Positions 45,501 to 58,153 of a stretch of 64,000 bases of DNA are shown here, piece by piece. The first letter of the stretch is position 1; every line of letters starts with the position of its first letter. The notes below the pieces were generated by a model that was not told the DNA's origin, searched no databases, and saw only the letters and a program-made list of their open reading frames with translations. Source of the stretch: Strongyloides papillosus (lineage: Eukaryota; Nematoda; Chromadorea; Rhabditida; Strongyloididae); assembly GCA_005656395.1 (NCBI GenBank), contig SRSI01000050.1:1488001-1552000 (forward strand), written 5' to 3'. The translations under genes and the position numbers were made by a program.

Positions 45501-48500
45501 ATAAAATTCGATACATTAAAAGTTTCAAAAAATCAAAAGAATATTGTATATTATATTAAATTATCCATCAAACTATTATACTTTCCATTTACAATATAAC
45601 TAAAACCACTAATATAAAAATAGATACACATGTATATATATTTCTATATATATATCCCAATATGTATATTTGATGGCAGATGTGACTCTTAAAAATACAT
45701 CTACTCCATAAAAGAAAAATTTCACTCGTATACTATGTTAGGAGTAGGAATATTAATTCATTGGTTCTGTCAAAATGTCAGCAAATTTGATGGATGATGG
45801 ACAACACGGCAAAACACAACACATCATGAGCACCAACCACGAAGCTAGCTTTTTTATTTCATAATGTAATGAAGCTTCCAAATTTTAAACACATGTAAAA
45901 ATACCCAAAGCACTATTTTTCATTTATCTTTCTTATTTACTACTACAACATCGTTCTGCTACTTTTTTTTTGCTTCACCCCTAATATTTTAATGTATTAC
46001 TACCATACCCATGAAAGTACTTCTTTTCCATACTTAAAATACATTATAACTTCCTTTTTTCTAAAAAGGTTTAGGCTGTTTTATGTTATAAAGAAAAATT
46101 AAAAAAAACTTTCTTTTATAAACTATTATTCTATTTTTATATGTGTATATACCACATGAATATATATATATATCTCCTACTGACTTTCCTCTCCCATCTA
46201 CAGTAATACTCTTAAATATATAATAACTTTTATATAATATATATAGGCAACACCGTTTGCACAAATATAAAATATGTATAGATATATTACACAACATGTA
46301 TCTTTCATTGTCCTCTATACAATAAATAATTTCTTTTGTTAAAAAAATAGTAATTTATAAAGTATACTCTATCAAACATACAATATTAATACATTTTTAA
46401 CTATAAATTTTATATTAAAATTAAATGTTAAGAATAATAAATCAAATACATTGCTTTTTTCGCCTTAGTATACTTTCAACTGATATCGGTTGTATGTTAA
46501 AAAAAAGTGTATTTAATTCTTTTTTATACTATTATTTATTATCTTTATAAAAATAAGAGTAAAAAATTGATAGGAAGAAGTTAAGAAAAAGTCCGCTTAG
46601 TGGATCTTTGTTGTTTACGATGTAAAATACCTAAAAAAATTTTTACAACTTTTTATTTCAACAGACATCTTAGAAGATAAGAATAATATATAAGTAAAAA
46701 AAAGCTTCATCTGTTCTTAGGGTAGGTTATAAAAGATTTTAAATTTAAATTAATTAAAAACATTTTAAAATTACTATCTATATGAGATAGTTGACCTTTT
46801 TCTTAATAGTTAAATTAAATTTTAAAATCTTATTACTATCCTAATTTAACATCTTTTATTTTATATAAATATATAAATTATTATTGTAATTTGATTCGTA
46901 TGTGGTTGTTAATGTTGTAGTGGTAGTATATACCAATTCAAAAAGGTCATTTTCTCTTTCGGCATCATCTAAAATTAGCTTATCCTCTAAGATCATACTT
47001 TTATATTTTTATTGGATCTTCTTATTTGATGCCATTTGATGGAGAAAACAACAATAACACAATAATAATAATACTTCTCTTTCTCTATCATTTTTATAAT
47101 ATGTATTTAAATATAGATTTATATGCGTATCTTTTACTAAGTGGACTATTTGAAAGTATATAGATAGATATCTAAAGATTAACTATAAAAACAAGTATTC
47201 AAACTAGTTTATTTCTCGTCTTCCTAGCTTCCTAATCATAATATATCTCTCTCTTTATTACTATTATTATTATATATCATTTTTTTGAATTGTTTCTTTA
47301 AATTATTTTGATGTATTAAATAAACATTGATTTAACAATCCGTTAAATATTACAAAGGCATACCGTTACATCAATATACACATATCCATTTAAAATTTAT
47401 CGGCACTTCTTTTTATAGTAAATTATAATCTTAAAGTGTATATTTGTTTTACCATAACCACTTTTTTTGTATAATTAAGAGATTATATAAAAAAAATATA
47501 AATTTCAAATTGTTTTTCCTTGTTTTATGTTCCGTCAATTTGTATCATTTACACTGATATTACCCATTATTTTTATGGAGAGATAATTAGTTTAATAAAA
47601 TTGTACCATAAAACTTTTTTTGTCAGTCACTCATTAATGTATTTATTTATATATATATAGAATAGAGTAGTGTGTGATCAACATCTTAAATCAACACATC
47701 TCTCTCTAACTTAATTTTCATTTATATAACATGAAAATTTACATTAGATATAAAAATCACAAAAAATGCTTCACTTTATATTAGTATAATAAATTTTTGC
47801 AACTATCTTTAAACTTTCTTCATATAACATATATGAATACATCTATATATGTATATACAATATTATATTTGAATTCTAACAAGGCTCATTAAAATTTTTT
47901 ATGCCTGTCCAGTTCCCCCTTTTTCTGTGATATCATCAATCACTGTCACTTAATATTATTCTTTAAGGGAGTAGCTTTTTTGTTTTATATATCTTTTTCC
48001 TTCAAAATCACTCTCTCAATTTCATATTCTATCTTTTTTAACTTAAATATTTTTATATAAACTCCTTTAAATATATTTATACCACTTTATTTAAAGCTTC
48101 ATTTTTATTGTCTATTTCAAATAATAATATATATTTATAAAATATATCATAGCAAATGATGTTGCCCTTTATATATAATAATATATACGTATATTGATCG
48201 GAAATAAAATATATATATCATAAATTTTCTTTTTTTAAAAAATAAACTAACTTTCATATTTAATAATAATAACATATATTGATATATTATATATTACAAA
48301 ATATTTTTTTCCCAAATCATATATCTCATATAAATATAGATGCTTCATATTTGACACGCCAAATCATTTAAAATAATATATGCATATATTTTAATATTTA
48401 ACATTAAATGAACAATCTATTTTAATGTACTTTTGTTATCATTTCTCTCAAAACCTATATATACATTAATATAAGGTCATAAATAAACTCTAATAAACAT

Positions 48501-48996
48501 ATCAACCGTAATCATCTCTTTTTTTATTACTACCACTTTCTCTTATCATTATCTATACCTACCTATAATATAAATATACATTAATATATGCCAATATCAT
48601 TTTATTTATTTTTTAATCTCCAACATCTATATAATTTTTATCTATTAATTTTTTTAGGCCTTTTATTGCCTGGATTATTATATATACAATAATAATAATA
48701 ATAATAATAGTATTTTTATTATAATAAAAGAAGATACCTATTAATATATATATTTCATATTACCTATTTTAAAAAATTTATCTATTTAATATTTTATTTA
48801 CTTCCTATTTCTATTATCTTTTTTCCTACTATATTTAATATTTATATATATATAAAAATTTTATATATATATTAACACTTGTATATGATTTTTCAAATTT
48901 GTTATATTTAACAAAAACTATATTAAAATAAACAAAGATTAAAAAGAAAAAAGTAAGGAGAAGAGGGTTATTATTATTTCTAAACAGCAAAATATA
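42572..48996. other. 6.4 kb gene-free region upstream of the homeobox gene
   Basis: No coding or RNA gene is recognised on either strand. It has CT-rich runs (about 42990-43020), TA-rich runs and an AAT repeat (48689-48710). A region this long in front of a homeobox gene, in a genome where most gaps are near 1 kb, suggests regulatory content, but I cannot pinpoint sites. Confidence 0.4.
48689..48710. repeat. AAT microsatellite
   Basis: About seven tandem AAT units inside the AT-rich region ahead of the homeobox gene. Confidence 0.7.
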
Positions 48997-50016
48997 ATGA
49001 TAAAATCAGAAACATTACATGAATTAAATCCAATCGGAAACTTAAACGACTTGCTATCACAATTACTAACAATCTCAGAGGAGAATCTTGATGATAATGC
49101 ACAAACTAAAAAAAATCAATTACATTGCCATCGTATGAAACAGGCTCTATTTGATGTCCTATGTGAGTTGAAGGAGAAGACGGCTTTGACAATCAAAAGT
49201 GCTGTCGATGATACACCAGATGATCCACAGTTGATGCGCCTCGATAATATGCTTGTTGCTGAGGGAGTCGCTGGCCCTGATAAAGGTAATGCACTCGGTG
49301 TTGAGGGTATTGGTGGTGATCAGGCTGACTACCGGCAGAAGTTGGGACAAATAAGAATGGTCTATAATCAGGAATTAAGAAAATATGAAGAGGCTTGTCA
49401 GGAGTTTACACAACATGTCGTATCATTGTTAAGAGAACAAAGTAGAACAAGACCAATTGGGACGAAAGAAATTGATAGAATGGTAACGATAATACAAAAA
49501 AAATTCTCTGGTATTCAGGTACAATTAAAACAATCAACATGCGAGGCTGTAATGATATTAAGATCAAGATTCCTGGATGCCCGTAGGAAGAGGAGAAATT
49601 TCTCAAAACAGGCAACAGAGGTACTAAATGAATATTTTTACTCACATTTATCTAATCCCTACCCAAGTGAGGAAGCTAAAGAGGAGTTAGCAAGGCAATG
49701 CCAAATAACAGTATCACAAGTCTCCAATTGGTTTGGTAATAAAAGAATACGATATAAAAAGAATATTGCTAAGGCATCTGAGGAGGCTAATTTGTATGCA
49801 GCTAAGAAGGCTGCTGCATCCCAGGCATCACAATATGGTATGTTGACGAATCCCTCAGCTGCGGCTGCGGTTGCTGCCTCCTCGATACTTAATCCATATG
49901 GAGCTATGTTACCTGGACAAGATCTCCATCATATGGGAACACCTTTTGACATGACTGGTGGTTATGGTAATCCAATGTTAGGGTATGGAATACCTCAAAA
50001 TCCTGGACAGCAATAA
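48997..50016 (+). CDS. ceh-20: PBX-class TALE homeodomain protein (CEH-20-like)
   Basis: An intron-free gene encodes 339 residues, nearly the length of C. elegans CEH-20 (338). The PBC domain covers ~15-190 ([58 protein letters not shown]). The homeodomain is at ~195-257 ([16 protein letters not shown] ... [10 protein letters not shown] ... [14 protein letters not shown]), with the TALE three-residue loop in the YSHLSNPYP turn and the contact asparagine in WFGNKR. An Ala-rich segment (~268-300) and Gly/Pro-rich tail follow. PBX proteins are DNA-binding cofactors of Hox proteins and form complexes with Meis/UNC-62. Nematodes have several PBC genes (ceh-20, ceh-40, ceh-60), so the exact orthologue is likely but not proven. 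Domains and catalytic context are intact. Confidence 0.85.
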   Translation: MIKSETLHELNPIGNLNDLLSQLLTISEENLDDNAQTKKNQLHCHRMKQALFDVLCELKEKTALTIKSAVDDTPDDPQLMRLDNMLVAEGVAGPDKGNALGVEGIGGDQADYRQKLGQIRMVYNQELRKYEEACQEFTQHVVSLLREQSRTRPIGTKEIDRMVTIIQKKFSGIQVQLKQSTCEAVMILRSRFLDARRKRRNFSKQATEVLNEYFYSHLSNPYPSEEAKEELARQCQITVSQVSNWFGNKRIRYKKNIAKASEEANLYAAKKAAASQASQYGMLTNPSAAAAVAASSILNPYGAMLPGQDLHHMGTPFDMTGGYGNPMLGYGIPQNPGQQ

Positions 50017-50619
50017 TTAATATAATAGTTAATAAAAAATATTAATTAATTTTATACAAAACTTTATCAATTGTTCTTCTAGTCTTCGATCTCTTTTTCC
50101 TAAAAAAAATTCTTTTATTTTTTTTTGAGAAACCACATAATGTTGTTACAGCTATCTCTCATTCATGGTTTTAATGAAGATATCTATATAAAAAAACAAA
50201 GATTATCACAGATATTCACTTACATCAAATAAAAAAAAGTAATTTGTTACATATTAATATATAAATATACCACAAAATACATACATTTAATGTTAATTTT
50301 TTATGTTCCTAGAAGTTTCTAGTTAACTTTCATTGCGTATTAAATAAGATTATGATTAATTGTATCACAATTATTATGTAAATTTGATAAATTTATATAT
50401 TTTTATAGTATAACTATATAAGGAAATTTGCCTACTTTAAAATTCAAATTTCTACTCAATTGTTAATGAATAAAAAAAATTTAATATTACCATTTTGTTA
50501 TTTTTTATTATTGCATGTAATAAATTAAGAAAAAAATTTTTTTTCTTCTGTTCGTAATTACATAAATTATCTCCATTAATTTTTTGCTCCTGTTTTGTTG
50601 TCTCAAGAATTGTAAAAAT
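50017..50619. other. Intergenic; no gene seen
   Basis: AT-rich region between the homeobox gene and the DHHC gene, same strand. No structure recognised. Confidence 0.4.
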
Positions 50620-51723
50620 ATGTCATGGTACGGGACAGTATACTCTTATACACGTAAAATACGTAAAAGAAGACCATTCCTCGGGTATATTCTTCACCTC
50701 CTCTGTAATACTTTATTAATTATGAATATTAGTTTAACAGTCTTTACGTAAGTCCTCCTGAAATAATCTAATTTCTATAATTATTTTTATTTTTAAAGGT
50801 ATCACTGTATATTAAATATAACGTTAGATGATTTTTTATTTAATCTTGAATGTGGGGTTGTGTACCTATTTTTTGCAACATTTGCCTTTGGTATGACAAT
50901 GATAAGTTTATTTAGAACGATTTTTGAACCACCAGCGAAAGTACCATCATATTATGATGCTAGTGATAAATTTGATGAGCAAATAAAGAAGGTTACAGCG
51001 AAGAAGGATGGTAAATTTGTTCCAGATGAATCGACACCCGAACAGATGGAGGAGCAGAAAAGGTTACTCGAGGAGTATGCAGCTAAAAGAAAGTTAAAAT
51101 TTGCTGAAGTTGATCAATGTGAGAGGTTACGATACTGTTATCTGTGTAAATGTTTCAAACCTGATCGTGCCCGACATTGCAGTAGTTGTGGTTTTTGTGT
51201 TTTGAAGTTTGATCATCATTGTCCATACATTAATACATGTATTAATTTTTCAAATTACAAGTATTTTATTAATTATATATTTTATGGGTCAATATTTTGG
51301 TGTTTGTCTGTTATTGGGGAAATTTATGGAATAGTAATATATAGTATTAATTATTCATCAAATGTCCATAGTTGGGATACTATTACACAGTTAGTTTTTG
51401 CACTATCAATACAAATAATCCCTGGTAAAAGAGTTCTTATTGATTTGATATGTTATCATTATTCATTAATTAAGATTAATGAAACAACCTGTGAGCAATG
51501 TAAACCACCAATATTTAGAGGTGGTAATGTCAATGCTACATATAATATAACATTTGAGGAAAATATGCGATCAGCTCTAGGTTGGGGGTTATGGTTTTTC
51601 CCTGTATGCACAGAACTTCTGGATGGCGTAAACTACCCAATATTTTATTATCCCGAATCTAATGGACCTAAAATGGTAGCAAGACTTGGTAAAGACCCAG
51701 CTATTTATCATAAAGATTTTTAA
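50620..51723 (+). CDS. DHHC palmitoyltransferase, ZDHHC2/15/20 type
   Basis: Exons 50620-50747 and 50799-51723 (51-base intron) encode 350 residues. Two N-terminal membrane spans lie near 20-45 and 70-90, and two more beyond the DHHC domain (~195-275). The Cys-rich domain reads CYLCKCFKPDRARHC..CGFCVLKFDHHCPYI; DHHC carries the palmitoyl-transferring cysteine and the other Cys/His residues bind zinc. The motif NETTCEQ (TTxE-type) follows, and the C-terminal GWGLWFFPVCTELLDG.NYP resembles the end region of ZDHHC2/15/20. The enzyme palmitoylates cysteines of substrate proteins at Golgi, plasma membrane or endosomes. The PYI after DHHC replaces the more usual PWV/PWI. Confidence 0.85.
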
Positions 51724-52281
51724 ATAGTTTTTTTTGTTTTATAAAAAAAATAAATTGTAATTCGTTTTTGTCAACAGTAAAACCTACATTCATATAAAAT
51801 TACTTTAAGTACAAGAATATTTTAATGCAATATTAATGATTTGAATATATTAAAAGATAATGGAAGTATTAAGATAATTAGTTTTGTTCTTCTGTGAATT
51901 AATTATAGAATACACTAACTTTAACCATTACAGTACCTCTAATTGTTTTGTATTTATTGTTATCAGTATTACACCAGAAATTTAACCATTAATTCTAATT
52001 AAATGGAAATTGATGCCATAAAAAAGAATCTCTTTAATAACTAAAGAAAAGTGTCCAAATTTCATTAAATTTTAGCCTACACGGAAAACAAAATTTCCTA
52101 TCATATCATCTTAGCAATATTGTCATTAATCCCACTTGAGTAAAAAAATAATCCCTTCCAAAGAATAATCTTTATTTATTAAATAAAAATACATCAAACA
52201 ATTCCAAATATTAAAAAAAAATATCTAACTTCAAAAATCCCTTTCCTTAAGGATGAAATAATATAATAAAAACACCATTTC
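51724..52281. other. Convergent 3' flanks; no gene seen
   Basis: AT-rich DNA between the DHHC gene end and U1-70K gene end. Confidence 0.4.
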
Positions 52282-53403
52282 TTAATTGTAACGACGTGAT
52301 TTTTCTAGTGCACGTGTTCTACCCTTCCCTCCTCCTAATCTCCTTGGAAGCCAATCTTTCCTCGTTCTTCCTCTCTCATAATCCACAAGAACTCTTCTCC
52401 CATCAATCTTAATCCCATCAGCTTCCTTATAGGCACCTAAAATTAAGTATTCACATTTAAAAAAAACTAACTTCTTAGAAACCAAAACAATTATATATAT
52501 TTATTTTTATAAACAATTTTTTATAACTTAACCTTACTGTAGAAAAACCTACCCCCGCATAAAAAGTAGTGGTAATAAAAAAATAAACAAATACAAAGTC
52601 ATTAAATATAATTGCAGGTTTTCATATATATATATTTCAAAAATTATATAAAATAAAAAGAAACTTACAAAGAATAGGAGAGATGTAAAACTACGGCTAT
52701 TATTTAAAGATAATGATGTAGTTGAACCGGAGTTCACTTACCCGTTTATATTTTAATTATTATATATATACAAAGTTTTTTTAAATTATATGTATAAGAA
52801 ATAATAATCAAAGAAAACAAAAATTACAAATCTTACCTATTTCTGTATCATGGAGGAGAAAAAGAAAAATTTAGGAAAAATAAAACTTACATGACATTTC
52901 ACTTTTCCTGGAGTACTCAATGAAGGCGTATCCTCTTGGTTTTTCGTCGGTTGTCAGGATGAGTTTGACGTCAACGATGTGGCCCCATTTACTGAAGACT
53001 CTGCGTAGTTTGTTTTCTGTTGTCTCGTAGGAGAGCCGGCACACGAAGAGGGTTCTGTAGGGGTCTTTTGTGAAATTTGCCGTACTACGTTGTTGGTAAT
53101 TTGCTATCTCCTGCTCCAGCTTAAAAGCCAGTAGCTCTTCTTTTTGTTTTAACTTTTCTGCTTTCTTCTCGGCTTTTGTTTTGACTATAACTTTTGCTGG
53201 TGTATCTTTTGGATCCTGTAAAAGAAATTATGAATATTAGTTCTACACAATAAATTTACCTCAAATAATGATAAGTACTGAGCAACTCCAGTATACTTTA
53301 TTGGTTCTCTATCAACTATAAGTGAATTAATGGGGCGAAGATATGGAATTGGCGGCCTTGGAAAAAATAACCCAAGAAGATGAGGTGGTAAAAACTGAGT
53401 CAT
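52282..53403 (-). CDS. rnp-7: U1 snRNP 70 kDa protein, short form
   Basis: Three exons (53260-53403, 52891-53215, 52282-52436) on the minus strand encode 207 residues. The N-terminal [10 protein letters not shown] is the universal U1-70K start, and the following IPYL...[13 protein letters not shown] region binds the Sm core and U1C. The RNA recognition motif has RNP2 (LFVCRL) and RNP1 (RGYAFIEY), then [32 protein letters not shown], the part that contacts U1 stem-loop I. The protein stops 14 residues later, so the long RE/RD/RS-rich tail of animal U1-70K (human 437 residues) is absent. The second intron (454 bases) is far longer than others here. Splice-site recognition at 5' sites is its known role. 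Confidence 0.85.
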
Positions 53404-53610
53404 CACAACTATATTTTATCAATCAAAAATAGAATATCTACAAATTACAATATAATAATGCTTTTATCAATAAATTATATGTAAAATAATCATAATATTC
53501 ACTACATATGATTGCAAAATCAAAAGGTATCATAAAAAATTATGTTTTTGGAAAAATTATCACTCATCGTGTTAAGAGTCCACCCACCCTGGCGCATTAC
53601 TTCTTCATCG

Positions 53611-54994
53611 TTAACATTTACAGTGTTTGTAGTATCTTGGGAAGGGTATTGTGTTCTTGATGTTGCTTATGGAGAATAGTGATTGTATTAGTCTATCCAT
53701 ACCTATGCCATATCCACCTGTTGTGGGGTACCCATGTTTTCTTAAATCCATGTACCAATCTATGTTTTCTTTGTTGTATTTTTTTAGTTCCTCAATTGAA
53801 TCCTCCCTTACAGACCCTCCAGCTAGTTCACCGACAGTTGGTGTTATGAAATCAAAACATTTAGCATATGTATGGCCGTCATTAGTGAATTTCTTCATAT
53901 AAAAAGGTTTTTGATTGGCAGGGAAATTTATTATAAACAATGGGGAATTGAAATGTCTGAGAAGATCAAATTCTTCATCTCTATTAAAACCTTCTTTAGA
54001 TTTCCTTTTCTTTAGTGTTTTCAGGATCTCCACACAATCATCATACTTAACTCTCGGGAACTCTTTATCACCAATAATTTCAATCAGATTTTTCTTATTA
54101 CCCTCATTTGAAAATATCTTCTTAATCTCTTTTATGTCATCCTCTACCCCTTCATTTAGTAGATGATTTCTTATATATCTTATGTAATCTTCAACCGAAC
54201 TGCATAAAATTTCAGTATCATCACAAAAACCAATCTCAACTTCTAGCATCCTAAATTCAGCCATATGTTGCCTGGTTAAACTTTTCTCCGCTCTGAATGC
54301 TCCGTTTATTGTGTATACTTTTGTCATTGGACCAGCACATGCTTCGAGATGGAGTTGTCCACTTACGGGGAGGTTAACTTCACTTTCGCCAAAGAAATCT
54401 TCGTCGTCTTTGGCTTTTACAATAAATGTCTCACCACCACCTTCACAGTCGTTTAGTGAGAAAAATGGTGTGTCGATATGAGTGAAGTTGTTTTCGTGGA
54501 AATATTTATGTGTTAAGTAGTTTACTTTTGAGCGTAACTTTAGTATTTTAGCAAACTCTTTACAGTTTGGTCTTAGGTGTAAAGACTCCATCAACACATC
54601 ACTGCTTGGTTTTATGGGATTACTCTGATTGACAGCATAAATTTTACAGTCTTTAGCCTGTAATTCGAATTCCTGTTGGTCCCCTGAACTCTTCAACCAT
54701 TCCCCATTAATTTGTAGGGATGTCCCAACATTAATCTTCTCCACCATATTCTTCGGTATTACGGCTTTAATATGATCATCCGAGTAGGAATCCGATACCC
54801 TAGCAAAATAAACATTTTTAGTCTTAAAAACTTTTTTTACAAATCCCTAAAAACATAACTAGAATTATTGTTGCCATGTGAAAAAATATTATTAAAAAAT
54901 TATAATATACCTGAATAACAATATTTTTTCTTTCCTCATTAATTCGTTTTAAATCTTTTACAATTACATTAGGCAATTTAAAATTTCTCAGCAT
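53611..54994 (-). CDS. Mitochondrial asparaginyl-tRNA synthetase
   Basis: Exons 54911-54994 and 53611-54846 (64-base intron) on the minus strand encode 439 residues. A basic N-terminus (MLRNFKLPNVIVKDLKR) fits mitochondrial targeting. An OB-fold anticodon-binding domain (~28-130) precedes the class II catalytic core. Motif 2 is seen as FRAEKSLTRQHMAEFRMLE and motif 3 as GYGIGMDRLIQSLFSI...IPFPR, in line with AsnRS (NARS2). Length is near human NARS2 (477). It charges mitochondrial tRNA-Asn. The alternative, AspRS, is less likely because the core resembles AsnRS, including TFIVKAKD...NLPVSGQLHLEA. Confidence 0.85.
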
Positions 54995-55295
54995 GTTCTT
55001 TGAAGTTTTCTTTCCCTCAAGCTTTTACTTTTTAATGCATAATTATTAAAAATTATCAAAACTTTATTCCAAATACTTTCTGTTAGGAGTAACAATAAAA
55101 ATACTAGAAAATGTTTGTGTATCTTTTTGTACTGCATTGCACACTAATTGCATAAGTTTCACATTCCATAAACATGTAAATTAAATCTTTTTTCATAAAT
55201 TTTCTATTTATTAAGTTTCTAATTTTAATTTTTAATAAATTATATATAAAATTTTGAGATGATAGTATCATTTTTAGGTGTCAAAATTTGAGATA
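54995..55295. promoter_or_regulatory. Divergent start region of AsnRS and MED18 with trans-splice acceptor
   Basis: About 300 bases between divergent starts. ATCATTTTTAG at 55267-55277 is a good acceptor sequence with no upstream coding exon visible. It lies 18 bases before the MED18 start and probably takes a spliced leader. Confidence 0.5.
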
Positions 55296-56243
55296 ATGGC
55301 AAGTGTACCATCGCATCAGTTGAAAGAGACAAAGTATAATCCCTTGACGGGTGGGAAGAATATACTTGAGGATTTTAAAGCACAAGTGAATCGTGGGAAT
55401 TTTCAGAAGAAGGAGATTGTACTTTATGGAAGTGTGTTTCATGAGGCTTTGATACCATTGAAACAAAGATTACAAGGTTTATGTGATCCTGGTGAGGTTA
55501 AATTTCGGGAACATGAAATTGCTTTTTATTTGAGTAATGATTTTATTGATACGAAGACACCTTTTGTGTTTAGATTTAGGAGAAAGTACCCAAGTTCGGA
55601 GGGGAATTTGATGCATTTGAAGTATATTGGACAACCGGAGTTGAATGATAAGTGTCCTTGTATTGTTAGAAATCGTATTGATACGGTTACTCAAAGTACA
55701 GATCAAATGGAATTTATTAGAGGTTTGGGATTGAGGACAGATTATGAATTTATTGTTGAGGGGTATGCTTATACTAAGGGAGAAATTGTTATTACTGTAT
55801 ATAAATTGTCGAAGATTGAAAAAATGGGCCACTATGATGATAAAAATTTTAAACCATTAGGAAATTCATACATGGTTGAGATATCTTTACAAATTCCTTA
55901 TCTCCAAGATTATTCACTTCCAGCTAAAGCCGTCCGAGATTTTGCCGATCAACTTTATCCGTAAGTTCCACCACTTTTAATAATAAAACGAACATTTTTT
56001 AAATAAAAAAACTACATTAATTCTGCACAATGATTAAAAACCACATAATGGACGTAGACAATAGAAAGCAAAGTGTACATAAAATATTTTAGTAAACTTT
56101 GTTGAAGTATTAATAATATGTTTATATTTATTAATAAAACCAAAATAATATTTTAATTTATCTTTTTCAGGATCGTTGAGATGCGAAAAGTAAATTATTG
56201 GTCTATCCCTCAACAGAAAGAAAAAAAACGGGATAAGAATTAG
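55296..56243 (+). CDS. mdt-18: Mediator complex subunit 18
   Basis: Exons 55296-55960 and 56171-56243 (210-base intron) encode 245 residues, near human MED18 (208). The beta-barrel domain is recognised from LYGSVFHEALIPLKQRLQGLCD, HEIAFYL, PFVFRFRRK, HLKYIGQPELNDK, VRNRIDTVT, GLRTDYEFIVEGYAYTKGEIVITVYKL and FADQLYP. MED18 joins MED20 in the head module of Mediator and helps contact RNA polymerase II. The start at 55296 follows the acceptor at 55277. The C-terminal 24 residues are basic (EKKRDKN). Confidence 0.85.
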
Positions 56244-58153
56244 AAAAATTATTACAACTAGTAGAAGTATTTTATTTCTCATAAATATTAATTTTTAACT
56301 TTCTTACAAAACAAATATAATCTGTTTTATTATTGCCCCTTCACTTTTTATTGTTATTTATTTTATTTTACTATTGTAGAAATTATGCATTTTATTGTAT
56401 TTTCGTGAAGTTACTTTGGGAAGTATGAAGTAGTAACTTTTTTTTCTATGAAATGATTTAAAAGGATGGATTTAATGAAGTTTACCATTATAATGAGGAC
56501 ATTTTTTTTAAACTTTTAAAAGTGAATAAAATAGTTCCTCGCTTTTTTAATGTCACAGTTACATCCTTATAAATTAAGGATATACACATAAATATTTATT
56601 TTTCAATCTTTTTTTAACCATCCCTCTAAATAATATAATTTTTTATTTAATTTTTCTTCTTCATTTTTTTATTGTTTTCTCTCTCCTAACTAGCTATAAT
56701 TATCAGGAGGCGTTAAAAACAACAATATATGTGTACAATAAAAATATTAATTAAAATTAGTTATTTTTTTATATAAGAGATAATATATAGAATAAAAATA
56801 AAATTATTACCTTATTTGAATGCACCTTCGCCTATATTCAGTTAATTATATTTTTTAGAACCTATCTATAATATAATCTTGGCACATAAATATATTAATA
56901 TTAAAATGACGTAAGATATAAAAAGAGTGAATTTTTATAATGTTTATTTTTATATTTATGTATATTTTTATCACTATCTACCAATATTATATAAGTAATG
57001 TTCAATGAAGGCAAATTGCTTTTGAAGAGGTGGGAAGCAAACATCTATAGAAGGAAGAAAGGGGGAAGAGATGATATGTAGATATATTATACATATAAAT
57101 TTATTTTATATATGTATTTTGAGATTGAATCTTATGTACAATCATCAAAAATCTCAAAGATGCACGAGATTTATAAATATATATGTCTTTTTGCTGTTAT
57201 AAATGAAAAAATTCTTAAGAATTATAAAAAAATTGTTTCAAATTTAAAATATTACTGTTATCATTTTTAAAGCATAGTATACACACCCACCAATTTATAT
57301 AAATTTGAGGGAAAATTGAAAAAAAATTAAATATATGGTGTGAAGAAGTTTCTAATTTTGATGAAATTGTGTATATTTATTATATATATATATCGTATGA
57401 TAAAGTATGTATAACTTAAATGTATTAATTAAAGTGTGATGCTTTTTAATTAAGAATTCTAAAGTTATTTTGAATTGTAGACACATATAACATTACATAT
57501 TTTACTCTCATTCAAATGTAGTTTTTTTCTCCATTACTTTTTCCTATTGCCATTACACCATTCATTATGGAAATGGATAAAAATTTAAGAATTAAAATAA
57601 TAAAAAATAAAATAAAACTTTTCCATTTAATTAAAAATACATTTTTAAATAAAGTTCTGAAAGTCTGATACAATAAATTTATGAGTTATATTAACAATAA
57701 AATGTCAAGTATAATATATTGCTAATAAGCATTTGTATTTCCAATTAAAAATTCTCATGAAAGTACTTTTTTATTTTATTATTCCTGAAAAAAAAATAGA
57801 AAAAAAGATAGTAGAGATAATGTTGTTTTATTTTTATTCATTTTATTATATTTTGTGCGCAGATTTCTTGTCATATTTTTTTATCTTTCTTTTTCGTGTC
57901 ATTATTTAATGAAGTTATATCAATTTTGTAGTTATAATAAAGTTTAGGTGGAGTGTCTTAAGATTATATTATCCTTTAAGGTTATATACATGTGTATTAA
58001 GAAGGAAGATTTTTATGAAAATACATAGTAGGAAATACATGTTTTTTCTTTTAAAATGATTGTTTTATTTTTTATATCATCTTCCCTTTTTTTTAATACC
58101 TTTTTATAATTTTTTTAGCTCTTGAAAAGGAAATTTTTTGTTCTAAATTAATA
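56244..58153. other. 1.9 kb intergenic; no gene seen
   Basis: Very AT-rich, no convincing coding or RNA gene. A T-run followed by AG before the start of the next gene (TTTTTTTAG near 58112-58120) could be a trans-splice acceptor. Confidence 0.4.

Noticed and set aside
46061..46297. 78-codon minus-strand frame
   Set aside because: Low-complexity AT-driven translation in a gene-free region.
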